From Hyphomicrobiales bacterium (GTDB lineage: Bacteria; Pseudomonadota; Alphaproteobacteria; Rhizobiales; Xanthobacteraceae), in the NCBI GenBank assembly GCA_016713235.1, contig JADJPN010000002.1, positions 248,001 to 312,000 on the forward strand: a DNA stretch of 64,000 nt, given 5' to 3'. The notes beneath the pieces were generated by a model. The model saw nothing but the letters and a program-made list of their open reading frames with translations, made no database searches and was not told the DNA's origin. The translations under genes and the position numbers were made by a program. Positions 36,922 to 46,389 of the stretch are shown here, piece by piece (the stretch's first letter is position 1; the number at the start of each line of letters is the position of its first letter).

Positions 36922-37519
36922 CAATCGGCGCGCCCGCGAGCCAATTCTCGCCGCGCCGATAAAGCTTATCGAGCGCAGTGCCTTCCATGCCCGGCATGTC
37001 CGGCTTCACATGATAGCCGATGCGGGTCTGGAGATAGGCAAGGTGGCGATAGCCTTCGGGGAAACGTGCGAGCAATTCCTTGTCGAGTTCGAGCCTGGCC
37101 GAAGGGTCGACTGGATCGAGCCGGTCTTTCTCGTAGATTGGTTGGCGCAGCACGAGCCCCCAGCGGCCTTCGCGATGCTCGAAGAAATCATAGAACCGCC
37201 CGGTGCAGACGACGTCGCAGATCACGCCTTCGACCGGCGCGCGCTGCGAGATCGTCATCTTCGTTTGTGCGACCGCGCGATTGCCTTTGACGTCGATCGA
37301 ACTGCCGCCGAGGAAGTGCAGGATGCGTACGCCTTTGGCCCATCCGGCGTCGTTCATCGCGATGAATTCTTCGAAGCTGCCCTGAAACCAGGTCGCCATC
37401 ATGCGTCCGTCGGAATGCCAGACCGTGCGAAAGCGATCCCAAATCCTGGCGTCGCGCCACACCGCCCAGTTCTCGACGAGTTCGCGAATGATACGCCGGT
37501 CTGAAACTTCGTCGCGCAT
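36911..37519 (-). CDS. SnoaL-like/NTF2-fold protein
   Basis: A 202-residue protein with the cone-shaped NTF2/SnoaL-like fold: IIRELVENWAVWRDARIWDR (helical), FRTVWHSDGRMMATWFQGS, and IDVKGNRAVAQTKMTIS. Such proteins are isomerases, cyclases or small dioxygenase beta-like subunits. The start ATG shares a base with the stop of the upstream fumarylpyruvate hydrolase-like gene, so the two are co-transcribed and this protein probably acts on the same aromatic pathway. No catalytic residues can be assigned. Confidence 0.7.
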   Translation of the reverse strand: MRDEVSDRRIIRELVENWAVWRDARIWDRFRTVWHSDGRMMATWFQGSFEEFIAMNDAGWAKGVRILHFLGGSSIDVKGNRAVAQTKMTISQRAPVEGVICDVVCTGRFYDFFEHREGRWGLVLRQPIYEKDRLDPVDPSARLELDKELLARFPEGYRHLAYLQTRIGYHVKPDMPGMEGTALDKLYRRGENWLAGAPIATP

Positions 37520-38388
37520 TATCTGACCTTCACTTCCATTGCGCCAATTTCATCGATCGACGCGATCAGCGTATCGCCGGGCTGGACTTCGGCAACGCCT
37601 TCGGGCGTGCCGGTCATGATCACGTCGCCGGGATAAAGCGCGTAGACGTTTGAGACGCGCGCGATCAAGTCCGGAATCGGAACAAGAAGGTCGCGGGTGT
37701 TCGCGCTCTGGCGAATCTTGCCGTTGACCGTGATGCGCAGGTTCAGTTGATCCGGCCGCTGGATTTCGTCTTTCGTGACGAGCCACGGACCGAGCACGGA
37801 ATAGCTGTCGGCGGATTTACGAAAGCTGCGGTCTTCGGTTCCGCGTACGGTCATGTCGAGGCCGATGGTATAGGCGGCGATGTGGTCAAAAGCATATTCG
37901 CGCGGGATGTTCTTGCCGCCGCGGCCGATGATCACCGCAAGCTCGACTTCGTGGTCGTTGCGGCGGCCGGGAAACTTGATCTCGATGCCTTCGCCGGGAC
38001 CGACCGCGCCGGTCTGCGATTTCAGGAACAAGCCGTGCTTCTCGATCGGCGTTTCGAAGCCATCGTAATTCGCAAGATGCACGCCGTGATTGATCGCGGG
38101 ATCGGCCGTTTCATCGACATGCAGCTTGTAGTTCAGCGGCGTGCCGATAATGCGTGGCGGGTTTGCGACCGGGGATAGCAGCTTTACTTCGCTCGTGAGC
38201 CTGCGCGGCGAGGCTTCGGCGGCGGTGAGGATTGCCTGTTTCAGGCCCTCCAGAGAGGCAATGAGTTGATCGCCATGCGGGAAGGGCCAGCGTAACTGCG
38301 GCAGTTGCTCGGCTGTGCGCGTCACGTCCCGCAATGCGTTGCCTTCGACCAGACCGAGACGATTGTCGTCGTAGCGGCACAAACGCAT
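37519..38388 (-). CDS. Fumarylacetoacetate hydrolase family protein, fumarylpyruvate hydrolase-like
   Basis: A 289-residue FAH-family enzyme. The metal site is visible as HEVELAVIIGRGGKNIP, with LNYKLHVDE in the N-part, and GTPEGVAEVQPGD near the end. Divergently placed next to gentisate dioxygenase, it is most likely the fumarylpyruvate or maleylpyruvate hydrolase of the gentisate pathway (NagK-like), producing pyruvate plus fumarate or maleate. No isomerase gene is seen here; direct maleylpyruvate hydrolysis is one way round that. I start at ATG 38388 rather than 38427 because GAGGATGGG lies just upstream. Confidence 0.8.
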   Translation of the reverse strand: MRLCRYDDNRLGLVEGNALRDVTRTAEQLPQLRWPFPHGDQLIASLEGLKQAILTAAEASPRRLTSEVKLLSPVANPPRIIGTPLNYKLHVDETADPAINHGVHLANYDGFETPIEKHGLFLKSQTGAVGPGEGIEIKFPGRRNDHEVELAVIIGRGGKNIPREYAFDHIAAYTIGLDMTVRGTEDRSFRKSADSYSVLGPWLVTKDEIQRPDQLNLRITVNGKIRQSANTRDLLVPIPDLIARVSNVYALYPGDVIMTGTPEGVAEVQPGDTLIASIDEIGAMEVKVR

Positions 38389-38486
38389 GAACCCATCCTC
38401 GCCATGCGTGCAATGCATTGCACGCAAAGTTTTCTTCCGTGTTCCGTGCAGAAATCGCTCTTACGCCGTGTTTGACCATAGGGTTT

Positions 38487-38506
38487 CGTTGACAGTCCGG
38501 TCAACG
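38487..38506. promoter_or_regulatory. Perfect inverted repeat between gentisate genes
   Basis: CGTTGAC (38487-38493) and GTCAACG (38500-38506) form perfect 7-bp arms around AGTCCG. The site lies between the divergent hydrolase gene (start 38388) and gentisate dioxygenase (start 38550). It fits a TetR-, MarR- or LysR-type operator; the regulator is not in the window. Confidence 0.45.
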
Positions 38507-38549
38507 GATGGTGGGATTTCACAACTACCGCGTGAATGGGAGAACGCCG

Positions 38550-39608
38550 ATGACCGGCCCAATGCAGGGCGCGAGCACGCAAAGCGCCGCGACCGATGCT
38601 GTCCGCCAAGCGTATTACGACCGCATTTCGAAGCACGACATGGCGCCGTTATGGGAGGTGCTCAAAGGTCTCGTACCGAAGGAGCCGAACACACCCTGCG
38701 TCCCCGCGATCTGGCATTTCGACGATGCGAAGAAACTGGTGATGGAAGCGGGCTCCATCATCACCGCGAAAGAAGCCGAGCGCCGCGTGCTCGTGCTCGA
38801 AAATCCCACGATGCGCGGCCGCTCGCGGATCACGCAATCACTTTACGCCGGCTTGCAACTTATTCTTCCGGGCGAGGTCGCACCGGCGCATCGTCACACC
38901 GCGTCTGCCATTCGCTTCGTGCTCGATGGCGAGGGCGCTTACACCGCGGTGGAAGGCGAGCGCGCGGTCATGCGGCGCGGCGATTTCATCATCACCGCGA
39001 ACTGGGCCGCGCACGACCACGGACACGACGGCGATGGGCCGATGATCTGGCTGGACGTACTCGATCTGCCGACCGTGAATTTTTTCGACGCTGCCTTCTC
39101 CGAGCATCTCGACCGCGAAGCGCAGTCCAATACGAAACAGGACGGCGATAGCTGGGCGCGCTTTGCGTCCGGCGTGTTGCCCGACGGCGCACAGGTCCGC
39201 AAGGATCGCAGCCCGATCGTGAACTATCCCTACGCGAAGATGAAACCGATCCTCGAGCGCATGCGCGATAGCGATGAAATCGACCCGCGCCATGGCGCGC
39301 GCATTCGTTACGCCAATCCGCTGACCGGCGGCTGGGCCACGCCGATCATGGGCCCGCATCTGTCGCTGCTGCCGAAAGGTTTCAAGGGCAAGTCCTATCG
39401 CTCGACCGACGGGACAATCTTCGCCTGCGTCGAGGGCGAAGGCACGACCACGATCGACGGCAAGGATTTCAACTGGAAGGCAGGCGACGTATTCGTCGTG
39501 CCGTCGTGGAAGCCTTATTCGCATGCGGCGAAGGGCGAGGCGGTGCTGTTCGGGATTTCGGATCGTCCGGCGCAGGAAGCGCTCGGTATCTGGCGGGAAG
39601 ACGCTTGA
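38550..39608 (+). CDS. Gentisate 1,2-dioxygenase
   Basis: A 352-residue bicupin dioxygenase of the gentisate/1-hydroxy-2-naphthoate dioxygenase family. The iron-binding cupin is PAHRHTASAIRFVLDGEGAY (His residues near 113-115), followed by WAAHDHGHDGDGPMIWLDVL; the second cupin is the C-terminal GTTTIDGKDFNWKAGDVFVV. It opens gentisate between C1 and C2 to maleylpyruvate. ATG 38550 is preceded by GGGAGAACGCC. The matching hydrolase is divergent at 37519-38388. It converges on manC with a 3-base gap. Confidence 0.88.
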   Translation: MTGPMQGASTQSAATDAVRQAYYDRISKHDMAPLWEVLKGLVPKEPNTPCVPAIWHFDDAKKLVMEAGSIITAKEAERRVLVLENPTMRGRSRITQSLYAGLQLILPGEVAPAHRHTASAIRFVLDGEGAYTAVEGERAVMRRGDFIITANWAAHDHGHDGDGPMIWLDVLDLPTVNFFDAAFSEHLDREAQSNTKQDGDSWARFASGVLPDGAQVRKDRSPIVNYPYAKMKPILERMRDSDEIDPRHGARIRYANPLTGGWATPIMGPHLSLLPKGFKGKSYRSTDGTIFACVEGEGTTTIDGKDFNWKAGDVFVVPSWKPYSHAAKGEAVLFGISDRPAQEALGIWREDA

Positions 39609-39611
39609 GCG

Positions 39612-41039
39612 TTATCCGCGCTCAGGGCGTCGATAGACGTCCTCAAGACGGACGATGTCGTCTTCGCCGAGATAATTACCGGACTGCACTTCGATCAGCT
39701 CGACCGGAGTCTTGCCCGGGTTCTCCAGCCGGTGAACCGCGCCGAGCGGCACGTAAACCGACTCGTTCTCTTTCAGCGTCTTCTTTTCGTCGCCGATGGT
39801 GACAAGCGCGGTGCCGCGCACGACGACCCAATGCTCCGCGCGATGCTCGTGCTTTTGCAGCGACAAGCGCCCGCCCGGGTTCACGACGATGCGCTTCACC
39901 TGATAGCGCTCGCCGCGGTCGAGCGATCGATAATTGCCCCAGGGGCGATGCACTTTTGCATGCGTGTCGGCTTCTTCGCGTTTTTCGGCGCGGAGCTTTT
40001 CGACGAGCTTCTTCAGATCTTCCGCGCGTTCTCGGTCTGCGACCAGCACGGCGTCGTCGGTGACGACGACAACAAGGTTCTCTGCGCCGACGAGCGTGGT
40101 CAGCTTGCCGTCCGACGAAATGTAATTGTTCTTGGCGTCGATTACGGCAACGGGCCCGCGTGCGGCGTTTCCGGCTTTATCGCGCTTGGAGAGCGACCAC
40201 GCGGCACTCCAGCCGCCGAAGTCCGACCAGCCATAGTCGGCGGGAATTACGGCTGCGCGCTTGGTCTTTTCCATCACGGCATAGTCGACGGACTTTTTCG
40301 TCGTGCGCTTGAACGAAGACTCGTCAAGCAGCAGGAAGCCGAGATCGGTGCCAGCTTTCTCGATGGCATCTTTCGCGGCGGCGACTGTCGCAACATCGTG
40401 CTTGCCGTATTCTTCTAGCAACACGTCCGCGCGGAACATGAAGTTTCCGGAATTCCAGAGATACTTTTTCTTGAGATATTTCGCGGCGGTTTTCGCGTCG
40501 GGCTTTTCGACAAAGGCTTCGACCGCGCGGGCAGGCGCCGCATTCGCAATTGCCTTGCCGGGGCGGATATAGCCGTAACCCGTCGCCGGGTGATCGGGCT
40601 TGATGCCGAAGGTGACGATGCTGCCCTTCTTCGCGGCGGCGCGGGCCTTCTTGCATACGGCGAAGAATTGTTTGGGCTTGCGTACGACATGATCCGCGGC
40701 AAGCACCAGAACCAGCGCGTCCGGCTTCGTCTTTGCGACCCATTGCGCGGCGGCGGCGATTGCCGGGCCGGAGTCCCGGCGCGCCGGCTCCAGAATAATG
40801 TCGGCGTCCATGCCGATCTCTTCGATCTGCTCGCGCACGAGAAAGCGGTAAGCGTGGTTCGCGACGATGACCGGCTTGCCGAACACCTTCCGGTCGGAAA
40901 CGCGCAGCAGCGTTTCCTGTAGCGTAGAGCGCTCGCCCAGCAGTTTCAGAAACTGCTTTGGCAGGCTCTCGCGCGAGGCGGGCCAGAGCCGTGTGCCGGC
41001 GCCACCGCTCAAGATTACGGGTCGGATCAAATCAGTCAT
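39612..41039 (-). CDS. Mannose-1-phosphate guanylyltransferase/mannose-6-phosphate isomerase
   Basis: A 475-residue bifunctional GMP/PMI type II. The nucleotidyltransferase domain has VILSGGAGTRLWPASRES (pyrophosphorylase loop with KQF after it) and AVEAFVEKPDAKTAAKY; the C-terminal isomerase cupin has RPWGNYRSLDRGERYQVKRI, SLQKHEHRAEHWVVVRGTA and VPLGAVHRLEN. It makes GDP-mannose for surface polysaccharide. It is the downstream gene of the ABC exporter (4-base gap). Confidence 0.9.
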   Translation of the reverse strand: MTDLIRPVILSGGAGTRLWPASRESLPKQFLKLLGERSTLQETLLRVSDRKVFGKPVIVANHAYRFLVREQIEEIGMDADIILEPARRDSGPAIAAAAQWVAKTKPDALVLVLAADHVVRKPKQFFAVCKKARAAAKKGSIVTFGIKPDHPATGYGYIRPGKAIANAAPARAVEAFVEKPDAKTAAKYLKKKYLWNSGNFMFRADVLLEEYGKHDVATVAAAKDAIEKAGTDLGFLLLDESSFKRTTKKSVDYAVMEKTKRAAVIPADYGWSDFGGWSAAWSLSKRDKAGNAARGPVAVIDAKNNYISSDGKLTTLVGAENLVVVVTDDAVLVADRERAEDLKKLVEKLRAEKREEADTHAKVHRPWGNYRSLDRGERYQVKRIVVNPGGRLSLQKHEHRAEHWVVVRGTALVTIGDEKKTLKENESVYVPLGAVHRLENPGKTPVELIEVQSGNYLGEDDIVRLEDVYRRPERG

Positions 41040-41043
41040 TGCC

Positions 41044-42892
41044 TTAACCGTTCACAACATTGCGGTCGTCGAATTGCAGACGATAGAACGCATGATAGCG
41101 GCCACGTCGCGCGAGCAGTTCCTGGTGCGTGCCGGTTTCGACGATGCTGCCGTCATCGACCACGCAGATCTTGTCGGCGGACATAACCGTTTGCAGCCGG
41201 TGCGCGATCAGCAGCGTGGTGCGGGATTTGCGCAGATCGTCGAGCGCGCGCTGCACTTCTTTCTCGGACTCGGCGTCCAGTGCCGCGGTCGGCTCGTCGA
41301 GGAGCAGGATTGGTGCGTTCTTCAGGAAGGCGCGGGCGATGGAGATACGGGCGCGCTGGCCGCCGGAAAGCTGCGCGCCGTGCTCGCCAACCTGCGTATC
41401 GTATCCGTTCTCGAAACCCATGATAAAATCGTGCGCGTGCGCGGCCTTTGCGGCGGCGATGAATTCCTCATCGGTCGCGCCGGGTTTACCGAGGCGGATA
41501 TTTTCGCGGATCGTGCCGGAGAACAGGAACAAATCCTGGCTCACATAGGCGATCTGGTCGCGCAGCGAGTGGCGCGAATGAGCGGCAATGTCCTGGCTGT
41601 CGATCGAGATCGTGCCGGAAGACGGCTCGTAGAAGCGCTCGATCAGATTCATGACCGTGGACTTGCCGCCGCCCGAGGTGCCGACCAGCGCGGTCGTGCG
41701 CTGCGCTTCCGCGGTGAAGGATACGTTTCGTAAAACCGTCTCGCCCGCGCGATATTCGAAACTCACATCCCGGAATTCGATTTCACCGCGCGTTACTTTC
41801 AGCGCAGGCATGGCGATAGGCTCTGCTTCCATCGGCGCTGAATCGAGAATGTCGAACAGGAAGCGCGACAAGGTGAGATTTGCCGCGAGATCGAGGTTCA
41901 GACGCGCAAGGCGCTTCGCCGGCTCATAGGCGAGCAGAAGCGCCGTGATCGCTGAGAAGAATTCGCCCGGCATCTTGGCGCCGTTCAGAACGCTGAAGCC
42001 TGCGTAGATCACGAACAGGCCTACGGCCATGCCGCCGAGCGTTTCCATCAGCGGGCCGGTGCGCGATACAACGCGGGCGCGCGTGTTCAAGCCAGCCTCG
42101 AGATCCCGGATGTTTTCGTCCATCCGCGTGCGCATTCTGTCTTCGAGATTGTAAGATTTTACGGCGCGGATGCCCTGCACCGTTTCCTGCAAGGTCTGCA
42201 GCACCTTGCCGGTGCCGATGAAGTTCTTTTCACGACCTGACGGGCGCGGCGGATCAGCCTGCGCACGGCGAGCACGACGACCGGCAAGATCACGAGACAG
42301 ACGAACGCCATCACCGGTTCCTGAATCACCATGACGGCGATCAGGAAGATGAGCGTGAGCATGTCGCGACCGATGCTGGTGATCAGCAAATCGAGCACCA
42401 TGCGCGCGCCGGCGGCGCCGCTGTTCATCCGGTTCAGGAATTCGGTCGAGTGTTGCCGGGCAAAGAAAGGGATGCCCTGCGCGAGTACGTTGTCGAACAG
42501 CCGCTTCTGATAATCGGCAATGATCCGGTTGCCGATCTTGGCGAGCGTCACCGCCTGCACGTAGCCGGCAAATCCCTTGACCAGATAAAGCCCGATCAAC
42601 GCGCCGCCCAGCAGCCAGACCGCCATGTGATTGCGATCGACGAAAATCTTGTTGATGACGTCTTTCATCAAATAGGCGGTAAGACCGGTCGCGGCGGCGA
42701 CCAGGAACATCATCAAGAATGCGAAGGCGTATTTCCTGGCGTGCCGGCGGCCATCGGTTCTGACCAGCCGCGGAATGATCGCGCGGGCGTCTTCACCGAG
42801 AATTCCCGAAAGCCGGAATTTCAGGCGATCGCCGAAGCCGCCTGCCGGTGCGGTCTCGGGCGTTTCGCTGTCTTGCGCCTTTCTCCCTTCAC
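41044..42892 (-). CDS. MsbA-like lipid/polysaccharide ABC exporter (frameshifted)
   Basis: A fused transmembrane-ATPase exporter of about 616 residues. The membrane part includes LVAAATGLTAYLMKDVINKI and VGEQFLNRMNSGAAGARM-type intracellular loops; the ATPase has Walker A ALVGTSGGGKSTVMNL, signature QLSGGQRARISIARAFL and Walker B ILLLDEPTAALD. Two shifts are inferred: the T-run 42227-42230 (plus strand), where one more T gives VVKKNFIGTGKVLQTL; and one base missing near 42868, which would join a GTG start at 42892 (overlapping the galU stop) to SETPETAPAGGFGDRLKFRL. Start is therefore uncertain. It probably flips lipid A-core, as MsbA does. Confidence 0.8.
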
Positions 42893-43767
42893 TTCGCCTG
42901 AATGCGTTTCAGTTCGTTGCGGAAGCTGTCCGCAATGTCTTCGCGTGCGAGGCCGAAGGCGACATTCGCCGCGAGAAAACCGAGCTTCGAGCCGCAGTCA
43001 TAGGTCGTGCCTTCGAAATTGAAGCCGTAGAATTTCTGCGACTTGGAGAGCGCGATCATTGCGTCGGTGAGCTGGATTTCACCGCCCGCACCGCGCTCTT
43101 GTTTTTCCAGTACATCGAAGATTTCCGGCTGCAAGATATAGCGGCCGGTCACGATGTTGTTCGACGGCGCGGTGCCTTGCGCGGGCTTTTCGACCATCTG
43201 CGTGATCTCGAACGCCGGGCCCTTCTTCGCGCCCATGCCGACGACGCCATATTGATGGGTCTGGTCCGGCGCGACTTCCTCGACTGCGATCAGATTCGAT
43301 TTCTCGCCGGTTTCCTTGTGCGCGTCGATCATCTGCGCGAGGCAGCTCTTCTTCGCGAGTACGAGCACGTCGGGCAGCACGACCGCGAACGGCTCGTCGC
43401 CGACGAGATCGCGCGCGCACCATACGGCGTGGCCGAGGCCGAGCGGCGACTGCTGGCGCGTGAAGCTGGTTTCGCCCGCGCCCGGCTGCGCCGCTTTGAG
43501 GATTTCGAGTTCGGCTTTCTTGCCGCGCGCTTCCAGCGTCGCTTCGAGTTCATAGGCGCGGTCGAAATGGTCTTCGATCACGGCCTTGCCGCGGCCCGTC
43601 ACGAAAATAAGGTGCTCGATGTCGGCTGCCCGCGCTTCGTCCACAACATGTTGAATCACCGGCCGGTCGACCACGGTGAGCATTTCCTTGGGCATGGCCT
43701 TGGTCGCCGGCAGAAAACGGGTACCGAGACCGGCAACGGGGAACACGGCCTTACGAATGCGCGGCAT
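42889..43767 (-). CDS. galU: UTP--glucose-1-phosphate uridylyltransferase
   Basis: A 292-residue GalU. The nucleotide loop is VFPVAGLGTRFLPATKAMPK, followed by VVDRPVIQHVVDEA and FVTGRGKAVIEDHFD; VEKPAQGTAPSN and GRYILQPEIFDVLE mark the sugar site. It makes UDP-glucose for the downstream Ugd and GalE enzymes. I start at ATG 43767 (MPRIRKAVFPVAG), because the longer upstream open stretch overlaps the ugd terminus and lacks homology-like sequence. Stop overlaps the exporter GTG. Confidence 0.92.
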   Translation of the reverse strand: MPRIRKAVFPVAGLGTRFLPATKAMPKEMLTVVDRPVIQHVVDEARAADIEHLIFVTGRGKAVIEDHFDRAYELEATLEARGKKAELEILKAAQPGAGETSFTRQQSPLGLGHAVWCARDLVGDEPFAVVLPDVLVLAKKSCLAQMIDAHKETGEKSNLIAVEEVAPDQTHQYGVVGMGAKKGPAFEITQMVEKPAQGTAPSNNIVTGRYILQPEIFDVLEKQERGAGGEIQLTDAMIALSKSQKFYGFNFEGTTYDCGSKLGFLAANVAFGLAREDIADSFRNELKRIQAK

Positions 43768-43822
43768 TTCGGGGCTAAACCATTGGAATTGACGGGATGC
43801 CCAGCCTTTTGCCGTGTCCGGA

Positions 43823-43840
43823 CGGGATTGGCAAATCCCG
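43823..43840 (-). terminator. Hairpin between ugd and galU
   Basis: CGGGATT (43823-43829) and AATCCCG (43834-43840) form perfect 7-bp arms around a 4-base loop. It is just downstream of the ugd stop on the minus strand and about 55 bases before the galU start. There is no T-run, so it may be a weak terminator or an mRNA stability element. Confidence 0.35.
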
Positions 43841-43853
43841 GCTTTAAGCCGCG

Positions 43854-45164
43854 CTAAACCGGCGGGCGGCCGATGCTCACGTAGCGGAAGCCTTTGGCGG
43901 CCATTTCCGCGGGTACGTAAACATTGCGTAGATCGACGACGACCGGCGCGAGCAGCGCGGCCTTGAGCTGCGCAAGATCGAGCGCGCGATAGACGTCCCA
44001 TTCCGTGATCAGAACGAGCACGGAAGCGTCCTTCGCGGCTTCGTAGGGGCCGGAGCAGAAGGTGACGCCGGATAGAAGTTTCGCTGCCGCTTCCATGCCT
44101 TCGGGGTCGTGCGCCCGAATCTTTGCGCCGGCGGCTTGCAGCGCGGGTACGATTTCGAGCGACGGCGCATCGCGCATGTCGTCGGTGTTCGGCTTGAAGG
44201 TGAGTCCGAGTACGGCGACGGTTTTGCCTTTCAGCGAACCGCCTGCCGCCGCGATCACACGCTCAGCCATCGAGGCTTTGCGTGCGTCGTTCACGGCGAC
44301 GACGGTTTCGACGATCTTCGAAGGCGCGCCGAAATCGTTTGCGGTCTTGATCAGGGCAAGCGAATCTTTCGGGAAGCACGAGCCGCCATAGCCGGGACCG
44401 GCGTGAAGAAATTTCGAACCGATGCGGTTATCGAGACCGATGCCGCGTGCGATCTCCTGCACGTTGGCGCCAACTTTTTCAGCAAGGTCCGCCATCTCGT
44501 TGATGAAAGTGATCTTGGTCGCGAGAAACGCGTTGGCTGCGTATTTCGTCAGTTCCGCGGTGCGCCGCCCGGTGAACAAGAGAGGCGCCTGATTGAGGTT
44601 GAGCGGACGATAGACCGCCGCCATGACTTCGCGCGCCGCTTCGTCGTCGGTGCCGATGATGATGCGATCGGGGCGCTTGAAGTCCTCGATCGCGGCGCCC
44701 TCGCGCAGAAATTCTGGATTAGAGACGACCGAAATTTTTGCTTTTGGTTTTACTTCCGCGACAACCTTTTCGATTTCATCGCCGGTGCCAACCGGCACAG
44801 TCGACTTCGTGACGACGACGATCGGCTTGGCCGCGGTTTCCGCGATTTCGCGCGCGGCAGCGAGTACGTAGGAAATATCCGCGTGACCATCGCCGCGGCG
44901 CGACGGCGTGCCGACCGCGATGAAAACGACTTCGGCTTTGTTCAAGCCCTCGGCGATTTTGGTCGTGAAAGTGAGACGTCCGGCTTTCACATTGCGCGCG
45001 ACGATCTCATCCAGGCCGGGCTCGAAAATCGGAATCTTGCCGTCGCGCAACGCCGCGACCTTGGCGGCATCGGTATCCACGCAGCAGACGTTATGTCCGA
45101 AATCGGCAAAGCAGGCGCCCGAAACGAGGCCCACGTAACCCGCGCCGATCATCGTGATGTGCAT
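43854..45164 (-). CDS. ugd: UDP-glucose 6-dehydrogenase
   Basis: A 436-residue UDP-glucose/GDP-mannose dehydrogenase family enzyme. The NAD motif is MIGAGYVGLVSGACFADFGH at the N-terminus; the catalytic cysteine is C263 in GYGGSCFPKDSLALIKTA; VLGLTFKPNTDDMRDAPSLE is the C-terminal NAD contact. It oxidises UDP-glucose twice to UDP-glucuronate. It follows galE on the same strand after 75 bases and precedes galU, so the genes form a UDP-sugar supply operon. Confidence 0.93.
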   Translation of the reverse strand: MHITMIGAGYVGLVSGACFADFGHNVCCVDTDAAKVAALRDGKIPIFEPGLDEIVARNVKAGRLTFTTKIAEGLNKAEVVFIAVGTPSRRGDGHADISYVLAAAREIAETAAKPIVVVTKSTVPVGTGDEIEKVVAEVKPKAKISVVSNPEFLREGAAIEDFKRPDRIIIGTDDEAAREVMAAVYRPLNLNQAPLLFTGRRTAELTKYAANAFLATKITFINEMADLAEKVGANVQEIARGIGLDNRIGSKFLHAGPGYGGSCFPKDSLALIKTANDFGAPSKIVETVVAVNDARKASMAERVIAAAGGSLKGKTVAVLGLTFKPNTDDMRDAPSLEIVPALQAAGAKIRAHDPEGMEAAAKLLSGVTFCSGPYEAAKDASVLVLITEWDVYRALDLAQLKAALLAPVVVDLRNVYVPAEMAAKGFRYVSIGRPPV

Positions 45165-45239
45165 TTACGGCAATTCTCCGCTGGCCCGAGGCTTGTGCCA
45201 TGGCAGGCGCGCGCGCGGCAAGCCAGACGGAGGTTTTGG

Positions 45240-46232
45240 TTAAGCTGCTGCGGACTTTGCCGGGAGCTTCCGCTCCCAGGCGAGCGCGTGGCGCACGATG
45301 GTTTCGAGATTGTCGAATTTCGGCTGCCAGCCCAGCGTCTGCCGGATCTTGCCTGCGCTCGCGACGATCGCGGCGGGATCGCCCGCACGGGCAGGCGCCA
45401 TCTCTACCGGAAAGTCGACGCCGGAAACGCGCTTCACGGTTTCAATTACCTCCAGCACCGAATAGCCTGCGCCATAGCCGCAATTCATTACAGCGTTGCC
45501 GCCACCGTTCTTCAGATACCGCAACGCATCCATGTGCGCGCCTACAAGATCGCTGACATGAATGTAGTCGCGGATGCAGGTGCCATCGTTCGTCGGGTAA
45601 TCGGTTCCGAAAACCTGCATGCCTTTGCGCTTGCCGGTCGCGGCTTCGCAAGCAACTTTGATGAGGTGGGTCGCGCGCGGCGTGGACTGGCCGGAGCGGC
45701 CTTTCGGATCGGCGCCTGCGACGTTGAAATAACGAAGTGCGACATACTTCAGGCCGTAAGCCTGTGCGCTGTCGCGCAGCATCCACTCGGACATCAGCTT
45801 CGACGCGCCATAGGGCGAGACCGGAACGGCAGGCGTCGCTTCGCTCACCGGTTCCTGGCTGACATCGCCATAGACGGCGGCGGTGGAAGAGAACACGAAA
45901 TGCGGAACATGCGCGGCAGCGACCGAGGCCAGCAGCGCGCGGGTTTTCACGGTGTTCGCGAGATAATAATCGAGCGGGTCGGCGACCGAATCCGGCACGA
46001 CGATCTTGGCCGCAAAATGCACGACCGCGCGGATACGATGCTCGGCGATCAGGCGCATCACGATGAGCGGGTCGGAAACGTCGCCCTGCACGAAGCGGGC
46101 ACGAGGATCGACATTCGCGCGCACGCCGGTCGAGAGATCGTCGAGCACGACGACTTCCTCGCCCGCATCGCAGAGCGCGAGTACCATATGGCTGCCGATA
46201 TAACCGGCGCCGCCCGTGACCAGAATCGCCAT
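45240..46232 (-). CDS. galE: UDP-glucose 4-epimerase
   Basis: A 330-residue extended SDR. The NAD motif is ILVTGGAGYIGSHMVLALCD at the N-terminus; the catalytic pair is YGASK in SPYGASKLMSEWML around residues 145-149; the sugar-recognition region is PTNDGTCIRDYIHVSDLVGA. It interconverts UDP-glucose and UDP-galactose. It starts the minus-strand sugar operon and is divergent from the heptosyltransferase-like gene across 157 bases. Confidence 0.93.
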   Translation of the reverse strand: MAILVTGGAGYIGSHMVLALCDAGEEVVVLDDLSTGVRANVDPRARFVQGDVSDPLIVMRLIAEHRIRAVVHFAAKIVVPDSVADPLDYYLANTVKTRALLASVAAAHVPHFVFSSTAAVYGDVSQEPVSEATPAVPVSPYGASKLMSEWMLRDSAQAYGLKYVALRYFNVAGADPKGRSGQSTPRATHLIKVACEAATGKRKGMQVFGTDYPTNDGTCIRDYIHVSDLVGAHMDALRYLKNGGGNAVMNCGYGAGYSVLEVIETVKRVSGVDFPVEMAPARAGDPAAIVASAGKIRQTLGWQPKFDNLETIVRHALAWERKLPAKSAAA

Positions 46233-46389
46233 GCCCGTCCGCTTTGTCCCGTTTCTGCGGCAGACGGATAACAGGTGGCGGTTGCGGCCTTCCTAAGCGA
46301 TAGGGTTGATTTTCCGCGAATTCAGCAAGGTTTACGAATGGTTCACCATAAGACTTGCGCGGCGCCCTTAGTTTTTTCAAAGAAGTGTC

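Noticed and set aside
44109..46271. 720-residue open frame on the plus strand
   Set aside because: It runs antisense to ugd and galE, both with full family motifs, and its translation is rich in R, D and G without recognisable domains; it is a by-product of GC-rich codon use.
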